A DNA stretch of 64,000 nucleotides from Pocillopora verrucosa (taxonomy: Eukaryota > Cnidaria > Anthozoa > Scleractinia > Pocilloporidae): contig NC_089325.1 of the NCBI RefSeq assembly GCF_036669915.1, positions 20,190,331-20,254,330 on the forward strand, written 5' to 3'. Positions 51,570 through 62,940 of this stretch are shown here, in pieces. How positions within the stretch are numbered: position 1 is the first letter of the stretch; each line of letters begins with the position of its first letter. The position numbers and the translations under genes were made by a program. The notes under the pieces are model-generated. The model saw only the letters and a list, made by a program, of their open reading frames with translations, searched no databases and was not told where the DNA came from.

Positions 51570-51981
51570 GTGCCATCTTCACAAATTACAAAGTCCAGAA
51601 TGCAGCTGCACGCCTTATATTCCAGGAGAGCAGATTTTGTCATATCACACCTCTGCTCAAATCATTACACTGGCTACCTGTAAAATATCGCATAGTGTTT
51701 AAAATTATCTTAACTACTTTTAAATCAATACATGGTCTTCCCCAGCCTACATAAGTGAGCTGATTTCTGTTAGATACACCGGAAGATATGACTTCCGTTC
51801 CAATGACGGCTTACTCCTTACTCCTTGCAGGGGTAAAACACTCACCACGCTCGGCGATCGATCTTTCCATGCAGCCGCCCCTAAATTGTGGAACGATCCT
51901 CCGGGCTCTATCAGAAACACCCAATCTTTAAACAAGTTTAAGAGGGCCATTAAGACCTTTTTATTTTCCAAAGCTTTATAA
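51570..51981 (+). mobile_element. CR1/L2-type LINE, 3' end of the reverse-transcriptase frame
   Basis: Translation gives VQNAAARLIFQES, HITPLLKSLHWLPVKYRIVFK, ILTTFKSIHGL, then after a frame change ISELISVRYTGRYD, GDRSFHAAAPKLWND and KFKRAIKTFLFSKAL before a stop at 51981. This is the classic C-terminal end of CR1/L2/Rex-type non-LTR elements. It is 5'-truncated and has at least one frameshift. Copy 1 keeps only its first 30-50 bases (to 3096). Confidence 0.85.
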
Positions 51982-52588
51982 TTCACAAGTTCACCTACGG
52001 TTTGTAAGTTAAATTGTGTCGAGATTCCTAAAAGGAATGTCAGCTATGTCACAGACACCTCAGAAAAAACGGGATAGAGCTGATTTTTGCGATGGGCCAC
52101 AAAGGATATATGATATACCGAAATAAATATGTGATCACGTTTTTCATTCATTTTATCAAGGCAGCCAAAGTCGGATAAGAAAAAAATCTAATCGAGGGCC
52201 TGCCATAGGCAATCTTTGTTCACTTTCAAGGTGGTTGTCTGTCAATTGTATTGCCCAAAAATAGTAAAGATTTGGGCGCATAAGGAAAAGGATGGCATGA
52301 CTAGGCTACTCTTCAGAAGGATGACTAAAAACATGCTTATTTAATTGATATGTACTGCTTCATTCATATTCCCAAAGGTTTGTCTGTATGGATTCTCATT
52401 TAGGGAAGGCATCTTTTGCACCTCGAATGTATCCACTTTTCCTTAAATTTCCACCTCGAGATCTTCTTACTAGGCAGATTTTAACTTTCGTGTGAATCAC
52501 CTTGTATATTTTTCCTTATCCCTTATTCATTTATCCATTTTGATATAAAAACTATAATTAACAAAATTAACCGCAAATATTGCTGAGG
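51982..52588. repeat. Spacer with partial R module
   Basis: 52000-52090 resembles 40920-41060 inverted; 52090-52580 equals 19230-19650. No gene. Confidence 0.5.
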
Positions 52589-52661
52589 TTTTTTGTAGTA
52601 AAGTGGTTATCACGTCTGCCTAACACGCGGAAGATCGCAGGTTCGAGCCCTGCCAGAAACG
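52589..52661 (+). tRNA. tRNA-Val(AAC)
   Basis: 73 bases, acceptor TTTTTTG/CAGAAAC with one mismatch at the tip, A box TAGTAAAGTGG, anticodon stem TCTGC/GCGGA with one wobble, loop CTAACAC, perfect T arm. Possibly functional. Confidence 0.7.
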
Positions 52662-53473
52662 ATTTATGACCATTTTGATTGGAGGATGGGCAGACACTAC
52701 AGCAATATGTGCAGCTTTAACAATCATTACAAATTGTGTTCATTATGTTTCTTCTGGTTAATTATTCTTCCTCATGAGAATAATTAGTAGTTCAAAATTC
52801 AATAAATTAAATTTCAACTTTGTGATACTCTTCTTTTCCTGAGAACCTCATTCATTCTAAGGATACTAAGGCTGAGGTAAACTAAGAAACAGTTACCGGT
52901 TAGCGAGTCAGTCTGAACGGTTTCTTTATGCTCATGGATACCTCAGATAAACAAACGACACTTGTTGGAATGAAAACTTTGCTGCATCATCTACTCGAGA
53001 ACAGTCTCTCCGTCTTGTAATTTGATTTGGCCTTGTCAAGCCCTGTATGCCGGGATTCGTACCACAGAAAGCTTAGGCAAGATGAAAAATTGCCTGCACG
53101 TGTGGCAAAGAATCGCAAAATTTATTCGTATGAGGTAAATTTTACATAATTTCGCGAAACCGAGTCGTTTGTTTTGTTAATGCGTCTTCGACGTCTTTTT
53201 GCTGTCTATGATTTTGTTGAAAATTGATAATTTGACTCTTGAATGACTACAAACATGAACTTAAGATGAAACGTTGGAGCGTGCGTAACTCGCGTGACAC
53301 CCTGACAGCCCAACTTCATCAGCTTGTCAGCAACAGGAGTGAGAAACAAATGAATGACAGAAACAACCGGAGCCTTTTCCCACAGCACCCTCCAAATACT
53401 GCTTATTCGTGAACTTATTCGAAACAAGGCATTTTAAACATGCCGTAAATGCCACAAAAGTAGTAACCTGTAA
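52662..53473. other. Spacer
   Basis: Equivalent to 19743-20493. No gene. Confidence 0.5.
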
Positions 53474-53546
53474 ATTTCTTTGGTGTAATGATAATCACGT
53501 CATCCTAACACGCGGAAGGTCGCAGGTTCGGGCCCTGCCAGAAACA
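53474..53546 (+). pseudogene. tRNA-Val(AAC) pseudogene
   Basis: Duplicate of 3298, with the same broken anticodon stem (TCATC/GCGGA). Confidence 0.7.
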
Positions 53547-54735
53547 AAAGGTTGTCACAGTCGTCCGCAACATCAGAAATCCAAGTTTTATCACCATCCG
53601 TTCAATTTTTTTTCTGAGTATTTTGAGGCTGAGATAAACTAAAACACGCGCTTACCGGTGGCCACTCAGTCTGGATTCTTCTGTTTATGCTCGTGTAAAG
53701 ATCGGATGAATAAACTTGTTGGTATGACACCTTCGCTGCACTATTTACTCGCGTTCGTATTTCCACTATCGACTTAACATTATTTCCATTTTCAACCTCC
53801 TTCTTGTGATTATTTGTCGGGATTCGCACGAGTGATGTTCATCCCTCCCAATAGAAACCAAGAACGAAATGACAAAATAGGTCCGCAACGTGTAAACGTG
53901 TGCGCGTAAAATTGCTATATGTACACGCAAGAAATAAATTCCAAATGCAATAATTTCGCAAAAGCAGTTATTTCAGACAAAATTTGAAATCTTCATTTGT
54001 ATTTTCTTTGATAGTAGTGAATATCAAACATACGTGTAAGACATTGATCTCTTGCATTTATCTTGATGCCGCGCTTTAGTCGTTCCTTTGAAGCTATTTC
54101 ATCCGAAGGACAAAGAGTTTTGGCTTTGTTTCCTGCAAATGGAGTAGCCTGTCTGGAGCGAATCAAAATATGATATTCACGATATGTGTTTTCTGGTTTT
54201 TACTACATCGCTCAAGTTGGGAGTGTGGAGAAAATCTCATCAGCTGTTGTTTTGGATTATCGACGATTAACTGCACTTCAACTCACCAAATTGCCCTTTA
54301 TTCTAGAAAAAATGTGAAATTCTATAAAATAGAATGTCTGTTCACTATGGCACTCGTTCTCTATACCGTCAATCCAACGAAAACTCCATCTTTACATCAC
54401 AGGACAGCAATTGATGACTATTCTCGGTTCTGTTCAAGTGTAATTTGTCATAATTATTTTCTACATGTCGCCTTTCAAAAATTGTGGAAATTGGCTGTGT
54501 TTGCACACTAAAACGCACACAAAAACCTTAATTTACGTTTTGACCACTGCTTATCACAAATATTGAATTGCATAAGAATTATTTTAAAAAATATTGAAAG
54601 GTCTGTAATGCAACAACTTTTTGTCAGAGTGTGACAACGGTTTAGAAGTTATTTTGCCTGATTGTCTTTCCTTCGTCTTAAATTACCTAAATGTAGGAAC
54701 AAAAAGTTTCCTCAGATCAAATTCCACGACAAAAC
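53547..54735. other. Spacer
   Basis: Equivalent to 3371-4560, nearly identical. No gene. Confidence 0.55.
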
Positions 54736-54802
54736 GGGCCTGTCCAGGAGTCGAACTCGTGACCTCCCGCACCCAAAGCGAGAATCACTAGACCAACAGG
54801 CC
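54736..54802 (-). pseudogene. tRNA-Pro(TGG) pseudogene, short D loop
   Basis: Duplicate of 4561. Loop TTTGGGT, so anticodon TGG; 5-base D-loop loss; T stem CGAGT/TCCTGG side weak. Confidence 0.75.
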
Positions 54803-55098
54803 AGTTACACGAAACCCTTAAAAGATATATTACTGTTGTTTTGATGCGTAGCTGGTAGCAGGTGTGTAAGCAAATGATCGCTTCCTACCGGTCGTCCATG
54901 TTAGTGACCTATTCCACTTTCCCTGTTGTCGTCTTAGTATATGTACAATCAATTCCTATTATTATTACTGGCAAGTGCAACAGTAAGGATCACGATCAGT
55001 TAACTTTTCCAAAAGAAGTTCCAAAGCGAGTGGTGTTTTACTAAATACAAGCGGAAAGTTGCGCTAGCCTTTCATCCTTACCTTGTCTCTCGTAAGAC

Positions 55099-55170
55099 CG
55101 TTCGGTAGTATAGCGGTGAGTATCCTCGCTTGTCACGCGGGAGACCGGGTTTCCATTCCGATAGAGCTCC
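55099..55170 (+). pseudogene. tRNA-Asp(GTC) pseudogene
   Basis: Duplicate of 4924 with the same damage. Confidence 0.75.
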
Positions 55171-56138
55171 TCTAATCGAAAAGTCGGTACTTAATCTTAA
55201 TAAAATCTCTATCTAAGACATTTATATCTCGTTTTCTTTCCAGAGCAAGAGCAAATCTTAATTATGCAGATTCCACCGCTGGCCAGAAGATTAGGTGGCT
55301 ACAGTCTTGTAAGGTGCAGAGATTACTCTGCTGTACTTTTAAATCAAATGTCACCTTGGGAAAACATAACCCGAGTTTCTTCAAGTGACTGGTAAAAAAC
55401 ACACAGGAAGATGCTGAAGGACGATAGAAATATGAGGATGAAGAAGTGACTTCTTACTTCTCGGGTGCCCCTCCACTTACCAACAAAGATAAATGGACAC
55501 GAGATTTTGCGGGCGAGTTTCCCTTATTGGGTACATTTTGCTATTGAGGCAATGTTAAGCCGCACAAAGAATCAAATTATATGCATGTATTTTGATAGCG
55601 GTCATGGAAATTATATGATTTCTGCTCAATTCATTTCTCAAGCACATTTTCCTAAAAAAAAATTTCGACTAAGATTGAGCATTTGTAATTATATGCCACA
55701 ACAAATTATCTATCCGCAAGTTCCAAAGTGTTCATACTTAGCTTTTAAAAGATTTCGGGTTGATTAGAGCGACGACGTTGGTCACTTCATGACCATTTTC
55801 ACAAGGCTGGTATACTTATCAGTTGGGATGACGATCAATTAACATTTTATCTTTCCATGTATCTTCTGTTTAATTTGATGTCAGCGTATGGTTTAAAGCT
55901 TCGAAAATTCGGGTATCGTTAATTTTGACAGGTTTTGAACGTATATAGTTTGTTTTTGTCCACTTTTCTTCTCACTTCTAAGAATAATAATGAAACGCCA
56001 ACGACCTATTTTTTTGGAATTATTTACTGTGCACTAGGAGAATTTTGGTAGTCAAGTGTTACTGATAAGGTACATTGTGATGGAATTTCATAACATATAA
56101 GGAAAAAAACAGTTTGATAGATGAGGGGAAAAAATTGA
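55171..56138. other. Spacer
   Basis: Equivalent to 4996-5956. No gene. Confidence 0.55.
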
Positions 56139-56187
56139 TGTAGGGGGTCGAACTCACGTACCACGCTCTGCCGACTGAGCCTACAGA
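56139..56187 (-). pseudogene. tRNA-Ile fragment without anticodon arm
   Basis: Duplicate of 5957. Confidence 0.6.
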
Positions 56188-56512
56188 CGTTGCATACCCT
56201 TGCCCATTATTGCTGTTAGCGGTAATTTTTTGCCTTTTAGCTCTACTTTTTCCCCGTTAGAGCGGTTTATATCCAAAGCTGAAGAGCCGTTATGTAAGGC
56301 GAGGAGCTGAGTCAAAAGCTTTAACTGGGCCATCTTTAATCTTTCATTCGCTCTGACGATGGGCTAACGCTCGAAACGTCATGCAGCTTTGAATCAATTT
56401 ACGTCATCAACTCAGTTGATAGTACCAAATTACCCAGTTATACTCTCCGACGACGCAGCACCACAGTTTCTATAGGAACTTGCCCCTTTATTCATTTATC
56501 TTTAAGTTGGTT
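56188..56512. other. Spacer with dispersed-repeat motif
   Basis: Equivalent to 6004-6330; GGGCTAACGCTCGAAACGTC near 56362. No gene. Confidence 0.5.
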
Positions 56513-56585
56513 GAAGAATTGCTTCAAGTGGTGTAGTGCCCCCTAAGCAAGCGGTAGGCACTGGAATCGAGACCCGGACTCTCCA
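56513..56585 (+). pseudogene. tRNA-Ala-like pseudogene
   Basis: 73 bases that align end to end with tRNA-Ala (GAAGAATTGCTTCAAGTGG...ATCGAGACCCGGACTCTCCA). The anticodon arm is wrecked (CCCCC-TAAGCAA-GCGG). Copy 1 and the 24190 region retain only its ends. Confidence 0.6.
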
Positions 56586-57123
56586 CGCCTGCCTATTAAT
56601 GTTCTGATTCTTCTTTTGAATAACTTGCTATTTTGAATGACGCTAATAATTACCCTGCGTTCATTGAGGTTTATGGTCTTTTTTTTAATTCACGTATTTC
56701 TTCCATTGGGTTTCGCAAGAGCCTTTTATTCTAAATCTGTGGCGATAAATTGTCAACACTTAATGTGTAGGGAACACTAATTGTGACAAAGAGTAATATC
56801 CCATTTTGGGACTCGGCTAGACATCCTTCAGCCCAACATCATTCATGGCCGGCCACGGGCCATCAGAACTCTGACGAAACGTGCAAGGCTATTTTATTAC
56901 ACGAAGGACAGCTCATCCAACGAAAAAAAATGCGTTGACCATCTCTCTTTTTTTTTAAAGAAAAACTACAACAACGGCTACACTTGACAAAACAGAGAAA
57001 GACCTACTAGGTCCGTTTTTGGTGCGTGTGTTTGATCTTACTAAGCATCTCTTTATCTGCACCACGCTTTGCAGACTGAAGAATTATTTTTTATCATATT
57101 ACGTCTTTCATATTTATCGGATT
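56586..57123. other. Spacer
   Basis: First part equals 6390-6590; the Ala fossil found at 6621 is deleted here (join near 56810). Then the pre-Ala flank. No gene. Confidence 0.5.
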
Positions 57124-57191
57124 GGGGAATTAGCTGGTAGAGCGCCCGCTTTGCATGCGGGAGGTATCGGGATCGATACCCAGATTCTCCA
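57124..57191 (+). pseudogene. tRNA-Ala(TGC), short D loop
   Basis: 68 bases. Anticodon arm CCCGC-TTTGCAT-GCGGG and acceptor are perfect. Five bases (CAAGT or similar) are missing from the D loop and A box, and the T stem has mismatches (TCGGG/CCCAG). Copy 1 has lost this gene altogether. Confidence 0.65.
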
Positions 57192-58006
57192 CTTGGTGCC
57201 CTTATTCTTTTGTTTATTCTTTGGAAAAAGCTTGCCTTGTAAAGTATTGACAAAGCATCTCTTTTGTTAACTTCAACATCTGGTTATTTCAACTAAGTTT
57301 AGCCACTATTTAACAAAATTGCGTTCTAAGCCACCTTCGCCTCAGCCAAACCTTTTATCTGAACATTTATTTTTGTGCCAAAAGGGCCGAAAGCTTATAG
57401 TGGTGGGACGTTTATTCAATTAAATCAGCCCTCTTCTGGAGGATCCCTGGGTTAGAACTCGTGTATATAACCGACCCCAAATGTCCAAATAAAGGATGAC
57501 CAAGCGGATACCGACGCTTACGCTACTTTTATAACTCGCGTGTATCGTTATTAATTAACTTGCTCAAGAATTGATGAGGAGGATAAAGACCATTTTGAAA
57601 TTGTGTCTTAGAACGTGTTGTTCTCTTCGAACTAAGACTACCAATTAAATCTTCTCCAACAATTGTCTTAAGGCACATTCAATTAATTCAATTTTCTATG
57701 GCGACGGTGAAGGCCTGTACAAATGTTCGATTCTAAGAAATTATCTCAAGACAAAATCAGGACTTGGGCTGATGTCCTTCGAAGATTTAGAAATTGGTAT
57801 ATGTGCGCACCAAGAAACAACTCAAAACATTTCTATAGGTTTTCACCGTCGCTATTAAAAGTTGAATCAATTGAATATGGTTTAAAACAAACTTAAAAAA
57901 AGGGATTGGATAGGTAGACATTTTTGGAGTAATCTTTTTAGATAGTCTTTCCTACAGCTTTAACTCAATGGAGAAACAATAACTTGTAGGCAATCATGGG
58001 CAATAG
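57192..58006. other. Spacer between Ala and Pro
   Basis: Equivalent to 47888-48694. No gene. Confidence 0.55.
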
Positions 58007-58078
58007 GGGCCTGTCCGGGAGTCGAACCCGGGACCACTCGCACCCGAAGCGAGAATCATGCCTCTAGACCAACAGGCC
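58007..58078 (-). tRNA. tRNA-Pro(CGG)
   Basis: A complete 72-base minus-strand tRNA with every stem paired: acceptor GGCCTGT/ACAGGCC, D arm with A box TGGTCTAGAGG, anticodon stem CTCGC/GCGAG with loop TTCGGGT (CGG), T stem CCGGG/CCCGG around TTCGACT. Reads CCG. The best Pro gene in the window; missing from duplication copy 1. Confidence 0.95.
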
Positions 58079-59005
58079 AGTCACAATAATAAAATGGGAC
58101 GTGAGACAAGAAGAAAAATCCATAAGGAGTGTGACGGGTCTAGACAAAAAAGGGCACAATGAATCTCCTGGAAAATGCTTCAAATTAATTCTTCATGAGT
58201 GACAAAGAAAATCATAATCAGATGAAATGTGTGAATGAATACTCTGAGACTATATACCATAGCTCTAAAGTTCGAGAATTTCAGGTAAATGGGGAAGTTT
58301 TGATATTGCAAGAGCCACTGTTGCATTCAGTCGCTTCCCATAGCCCGTCTTACGTCGACCTCTTTCCTTACCTGTACGACCTGCTCACGAGAAGACAAAT
58401 TCTTATTTCTCCGCTACGATTTTACACTTTAATTTTGTTTGAGGTGGCTTTGAAGAGCAGGTAACACCACTTCTGCGAATCTCGGCAAATAATCGCGACA
58501 TAGAGGTTCACAAAGTGATATAAAACTCCTAGATTTTGCTGCGGAAACGCAAAAAGCGTTCATGGGTAGTGGTGGGTGCAGCAAATATTTCATTCCAAAT
58601 CATGACCTCTGGTCATCTGCAATGTTTGCACAAACGTGCAGAAAACTTTCCTAACCAACTCGCAACGGTAAGTATTCCAACCTCCAATGCTCTTATGAAA
58701 ATAATAGTGTTTAAAAACATAAAAATATGTGAATTAATACTCTGAGACTATATACCTTAGCTCTGAAGATCGAGAATTTCAGGTAAACGAGGAAGTTTTG
58801 ATATTGCATGAGCCACTGTTGCATTCAGTCGCTTACCCTAGCCCATCTTGCTTCCACTTCTTTCTTTCCCTGTGCGACCTGCTCACAAGGAGACAAAAAT
58901 GTTTAAAAAAATAATTATTTGGGTTTGCAAAAATTGAAATTGGCGCATATATTAGGCAAGTAGTATGTGATAGCGATCGTAATAGTGACAAAAGATCACT
59001 TGCGC
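58079..59005. other. Spacer with internal short duplication
   Basis: Two related stretches (58200-58390 and 58725-58890) repeat ATGTGTGAAT...ACTCTGAGACTATATACC and the CTGTTGCATTCAGTCGCTT text, about 500 bases apart. No gene; the frame at 58195-58464 is chance. Confidence 0.5.
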
Positions 59006-59073
59006 CTCTGACAGGGCTTGCGACTTTCCGCGTGTGCGGCCGGCAGACGTGATAACAACTACACCATAGGAAC
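59006..59073 (-). pseudogene. tRNA-Val(CAC)-like pseudogene
   Basis: Duplicate of 7099; the anticodon loop is now CGCACAC (reading CAC), and there is no T loop. Confidence 0.6.
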
Positions 59074-59769
59074 CTTAACTACGAAAAGTTATTAATCTTA
59101 TCAAACTGAAATAAATAGATAAAGTAATAGAGAGAGAGAAAAAAATCTAAAATTAGCTACATGGTAATAAAACTAGAATATTTTTCGAAGAATTTGAAGT
59201 GCAAACGGGAGAAACATATGCGCGACGATATTCACGTCAAGTAAACTGCGTTAGCAAGAGTAGTTTTATTAGATTAATTTTTAGTTGCTGTTGGAAACAG
59301 ATTCCATTGAAACTCCACTCAAACCAAACTCTCCATAAAGGATCATCTATATAGACAAGCCTTTGAGAATTAGAGTAAAACAGCACATTACAGATATTTC
59401 TCCAATAGGCGCTGAAAAATCACTGTTGGACAGCGGTGGTTTTCGTGTTGTGGTACTTAGGATGTACCCCCCCTAAACCATGAGCCTTAGTAAAAGATCA
59501 AAACGTATCAACGTAATTATCCTTTTTGTTCTAAATGAATAAAAGAGAAAGAGACACTTTGACTCTTGAATTACTATCAAACATGAACTTAAAATGAAAA
59601 GTTCCAGTGTGCATAACTCCCGTGTCACCCTGACAGCCCAACTTCATCAGAAATCAGGTTGACAGAAACAACCGAGCCTGCTCCTACAACACACTCCTCG
59701 ATTCTGCCGTTAGTGTATTAGGAACGTGGCATTTCAGACGTGCCGTAGATACCAAGTGCGTACATGCAA
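59074..59769. other. Spacer
   Basis: Equivalent to 7168-7867. No gene. Confidence 0.55.
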
Positions 59770-59842
59770 GTTTCTGTAGTGTAGTGGTTATCACGTCCGC
59801 CTAACACGCGGAAGGTCGTAGGTTCGAGCCCTGCCAGAAACA
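59770..59842 (+). tRNA. tRNA-Val(AAC)
   Basis: A complete 73-base tRNA, duplicate of 7868. One change in the T stem (GTAGG, still paired through G-T) is the only difference I see. Confidence 0.93.
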
Positions 59843-60328
59843 ATTGTTGTCAAAATTTTCCACACTATCAGAAATCTAAGTTTTATTATCATCCTCTTGT
59901 CATAATAATTTTTTCTGAGTATTTTGAGGGTGAGTTAACTAAAACACGCGCTTCCCGGTGGCTACTAAGTCTGGATTGTTCCGTCTATGCTCGTGTAAAG
60001 ACCACATGTAGAAACTTGTCGGTATGACACTTCTCCTGCACTATTTACTAAACTTCTGTCTTTCGATTATTTGTTGGGATTCGCACGAGTGATGTTCAAT
60101 ACTCCCAACAGAAACCAAGAACGAATTGAGAAAATAGATCCGCAACGAGTACAAGTGTGCGCTTGGAACACAAGATAAAATTTCACATGCAGTAGTTTAT
60201 CAAAAGCAGTCCGGCATTTCTAAGAAAATTTAGGAATGGATATCAAACACCCGTGTAACACGTTGACTTCTTTCATTTAATTATATATAGATCAAAAACT
60301 ATGTTCGCATCATATTCCACAACAAAAC
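59843..60328. other. Spacer with the empty transposon site
   Basis: Equivalent to 7941-8381 joined to 13966-14013. The single TTAA at 60277-60280 (TTTCATTTAATTATATA) is the pre-insertion form of the transposon target. No gene. Confidence 0.7.
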
Positions 60329-60399
60329 GGGCATCTCCAGGAGTCGAACCCGGGACCTTTCGTACCCAAGGCGAGGATAATGCCATAAGACCAACAGCC
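60329..60399 (-). pseudogene. tRNA-Pro(TGG)-like pseudogene
   Basis: Duplicate of 14014, with a slightly better 3' acceptor (AGATGCCC); the anticodon stem still fails at the ends (CTCGC/ACGAA). Confidence 0.65.
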
Positions 60400-61364
60400 A
60401 TTTGATTTCTTTTCTGTCCCAGATATCTTTGCTAACATCGGAGAGTTGGTATCTAAACCTGCGAGTCTACTAGATAGGCGCTCCAACCAACTGCGACCCG
60501 AGCAATAATCTTGATTTAGGAAAAAACTAAACTGAAATCGAGGGACAATCGTTGCTACAAGCCGGCACTATTTTAGGATCTCTTTGAGGAAACTACAATA
60601 GAGACAGGTGAAATTAATTTGATGGTCTTGGCCTTGATCATAGTTTCTAATCATCGTAAAGGACGTAGGAGATGCACGCCATGTATTGCTTGTGACCCGT
60701 TTTTTTTTTTTTAATTGCTTTACCACTTTAGATGCCATTGACGACCAGAAACGTCGTCACAACTGACAAAATACCACGACAGAGGAACAATCCATAGCCA
60801 TATGACAAACGTCTGTTACCACGATGATCAGCAGCAAAAACATCATTAACTCGTTAATATTGCCCAGTTTGAGAGACTCAAGCAAGATATTATTAGGAGG
60901 CTCAGAGCAGCTGCTTCGCCTGTATCCAGACCTCCTCCTGCCTTGGAAAACACGCAAAGATTAGTGGTCGAGAACCTCATTGTTTCTCACACAAAGTCAA
61001 GGAGAATGTATTGTAGATGCACTCTAATCGTGAGGACTACGACAGGAAGAGTGAAATGGGATGGCAATCAGTTTCATCTACCAAATGATTTATCTAAAGA
61101 AATCCGTGATAAAGTTTTTCGTTCATTCAATCGAGGCAAACAAAGTCAGATAAAAAAAAAACAAAAATAATCGAGAGCCAGCACAGATGTCTTCGTTTGC
61201 TTTCCAGGTGATTATCTGTCAATGGTATAGCCTGGCAATAATAACATTTGAGCGCAAAAGGAATCGTCCCCGGGATTAATTTAAAACTTAAAGTGAGAAG
61301 GAAGCCGAAATAACTTCACATAAGCCGATTTATGAATACGAATTTTGCAGAAACACAACTCAAT
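60400..61364. repeat. Spacer with R-module copy
   Basis: Equivalent to 14085-14966, with about 95 bases near 60567-60665 that copy 1 lacks. Open frame 60943-61170 as at 14550. No domain recognised. Confidence 0.55.
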
Positions 61365-61416
61365 GGTCGTTAGCTCAGTCGGTAGAGCGTCGTGAATTCG
61401 ATCCTCACACGGACCA
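61365..61416 (+). pseudogene. tRNA-Ile lacking the anticodon arm
   Basis: 52 bases: GGTCGTTAGCTCAGTCGGTAGAGCG joined to TCGTGAATTCGATCCTCACACGGACCA. D arm, most of the T arm and the acceptor 3' end are those of tRNA-Ile(GAT); the anticodon arm is cleanly absent. It lies in about 110 bases that copy 1 lacks at 14966. A box and B box both survive. Confidence 0.7.
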
Positions 61417-62047
61417 GTTTTTGTTTCAACAAAGCCATCTATATGTCTGTGTTTTATTTCACCCAGTAATAACTTTTCAAAATTTATCGGTATAATAATC
61501 TCCAACAACAGGAGACCATTACTTAGCTATGTCCTCGTGAAAAACCCATTTTCAGACCAAAGTTAAGTAGATTCTTTAAAAATTCCTTTTCATGAAATTC
61601 TTTCTTTTGAGAGAAAAGTGAGGCTGGAATAAATGAAACAAACTTAAAACGCACTTACCGTTGCCGGCGAATCACTTTGGAACATTTTATCTATGTTATG
61701 CTCACACAACCAATGAAAGTTTTAAGCGTTTACTCACCAAAATCCAGTAATGTCATGACGCATTGGGAACCTCTCTATCGCGATTATTTTTCCGAAGACC
61801 ACGATAAGAGTTACAGAAGAAAAAAATAACAAAAACAAATGAAGTTTGCGTGTCTTTTGTTGTTTACCTTGCCGGAATGTCCGCCTCATATTAGTCTCGC
61901 TCACCCTGCGCCAAATCCAGTAAAAAAACGGCCGATATGTATCAAAAACAGTGACATTCCTTTCCAGTTTCAACTCCTTTAGATTCCTGAGAGGTTTACG
62001 AGTTTTCTGTCATCAATGGCAAATGTGAAAAAAAGAAAAAAAAAAGG
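61417..62047. other. Spacer
   Basis: Equivalent to 14967-15547. No gene. Confidence 0.55.
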
Positions 62048-62120
62048 TGGAGAATCCGGGTATCGATCCTGGTACCTCCCGCATGCGAAGCAGGCGCTCT
62101 ACCACTTGAGCTAATTCCCC
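62048..62120 (-). tRNA. tRNA-Ala(CGC)
   Basis: Duplicate of 15548; same sequence where compared, with anticodon CGC and G3-U70. Confidence 0.85.
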
Positions 62121-62940
62121 GGCTGCAGCTATTAATATAAACACCCTCATGAAAATCGTTCGACGAAAGGCTCCGCCAGTCTTGCAACAGTGCTCATTAA
62201 TTTTACCTTTTACTACTCATCTCACTTCTCTTATCTTATATCAGCGAAGAAAGGTAGATTTCGGAGGCCTAACTAAAACTAATGTTATTTGGGCCCATAG
62301 TCCTGCCACAACAGCCAATGGCTTTTCATAGAGAGTACCAACCAAATCCAATGCTGGATAATTTGGTTTTATCAACTGAGTTGATGACGTAAATTGGCCA
62401 CCGTAAAGAGTTTCAAAGCCAATGTCTCGAGCGTTAGCCCTTTCCTCTTTATCCTGTTATACTCCCTGTTAAAAAGACGAAGTGTAGCGCCTTAGAAAAA
62501 CGAACACAACGATTATTAATTACGAAAAAGGTTACACGTTTCGGTTGGAGTAATCGACAGAAAGTGACACCAGGTCGCATACGTCATGTGACAACTCAAT
62601 GTTAACATTTTTCGTAAGCGCCAGGACTACATGTGATTACGTTACTGTCTTTGTCCGTGGCTTTCAATTTTTTTCCTTAGCTAAGTTTTCGCGTCTTCTT
62701 AGCAATCGAAAAGAAAGAAAAGCAAAAAAAATAAATAAAAAAAAAACGGGAAGGATCGCCGACGGCATTACACTGAAATTTGCATACAACTTGAGATATT
62801 AAATTTATGTTATGAAATACCTGGATCCTCCAAATTTTTTCCCCTTTTAAAAACGTTGCCGTCTGAAAAGAGCCTTATACAACGTTAATGTAAAGTTCGA
62901 TTAAAAAAAACAGAGAGTCTGATAGTATTTATCTAATTTA
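62121..62940. other. Spacer
   Basis: Equivalent to 15621-16440. No gene. Confidence 0.55.

Larger units (their letters stand above)
52090..57120 (+). repeat. Val/Pro/Asp/Ala module, copy d
   Basis: The fullest copy of the module: Val (52589), Val fossil (53474), Pro (54736), Asp fossil (55099), Ile fragment (56139), Ala-like fossil (56513), leading into the Ala-Pro module. Confidence 0.75.
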
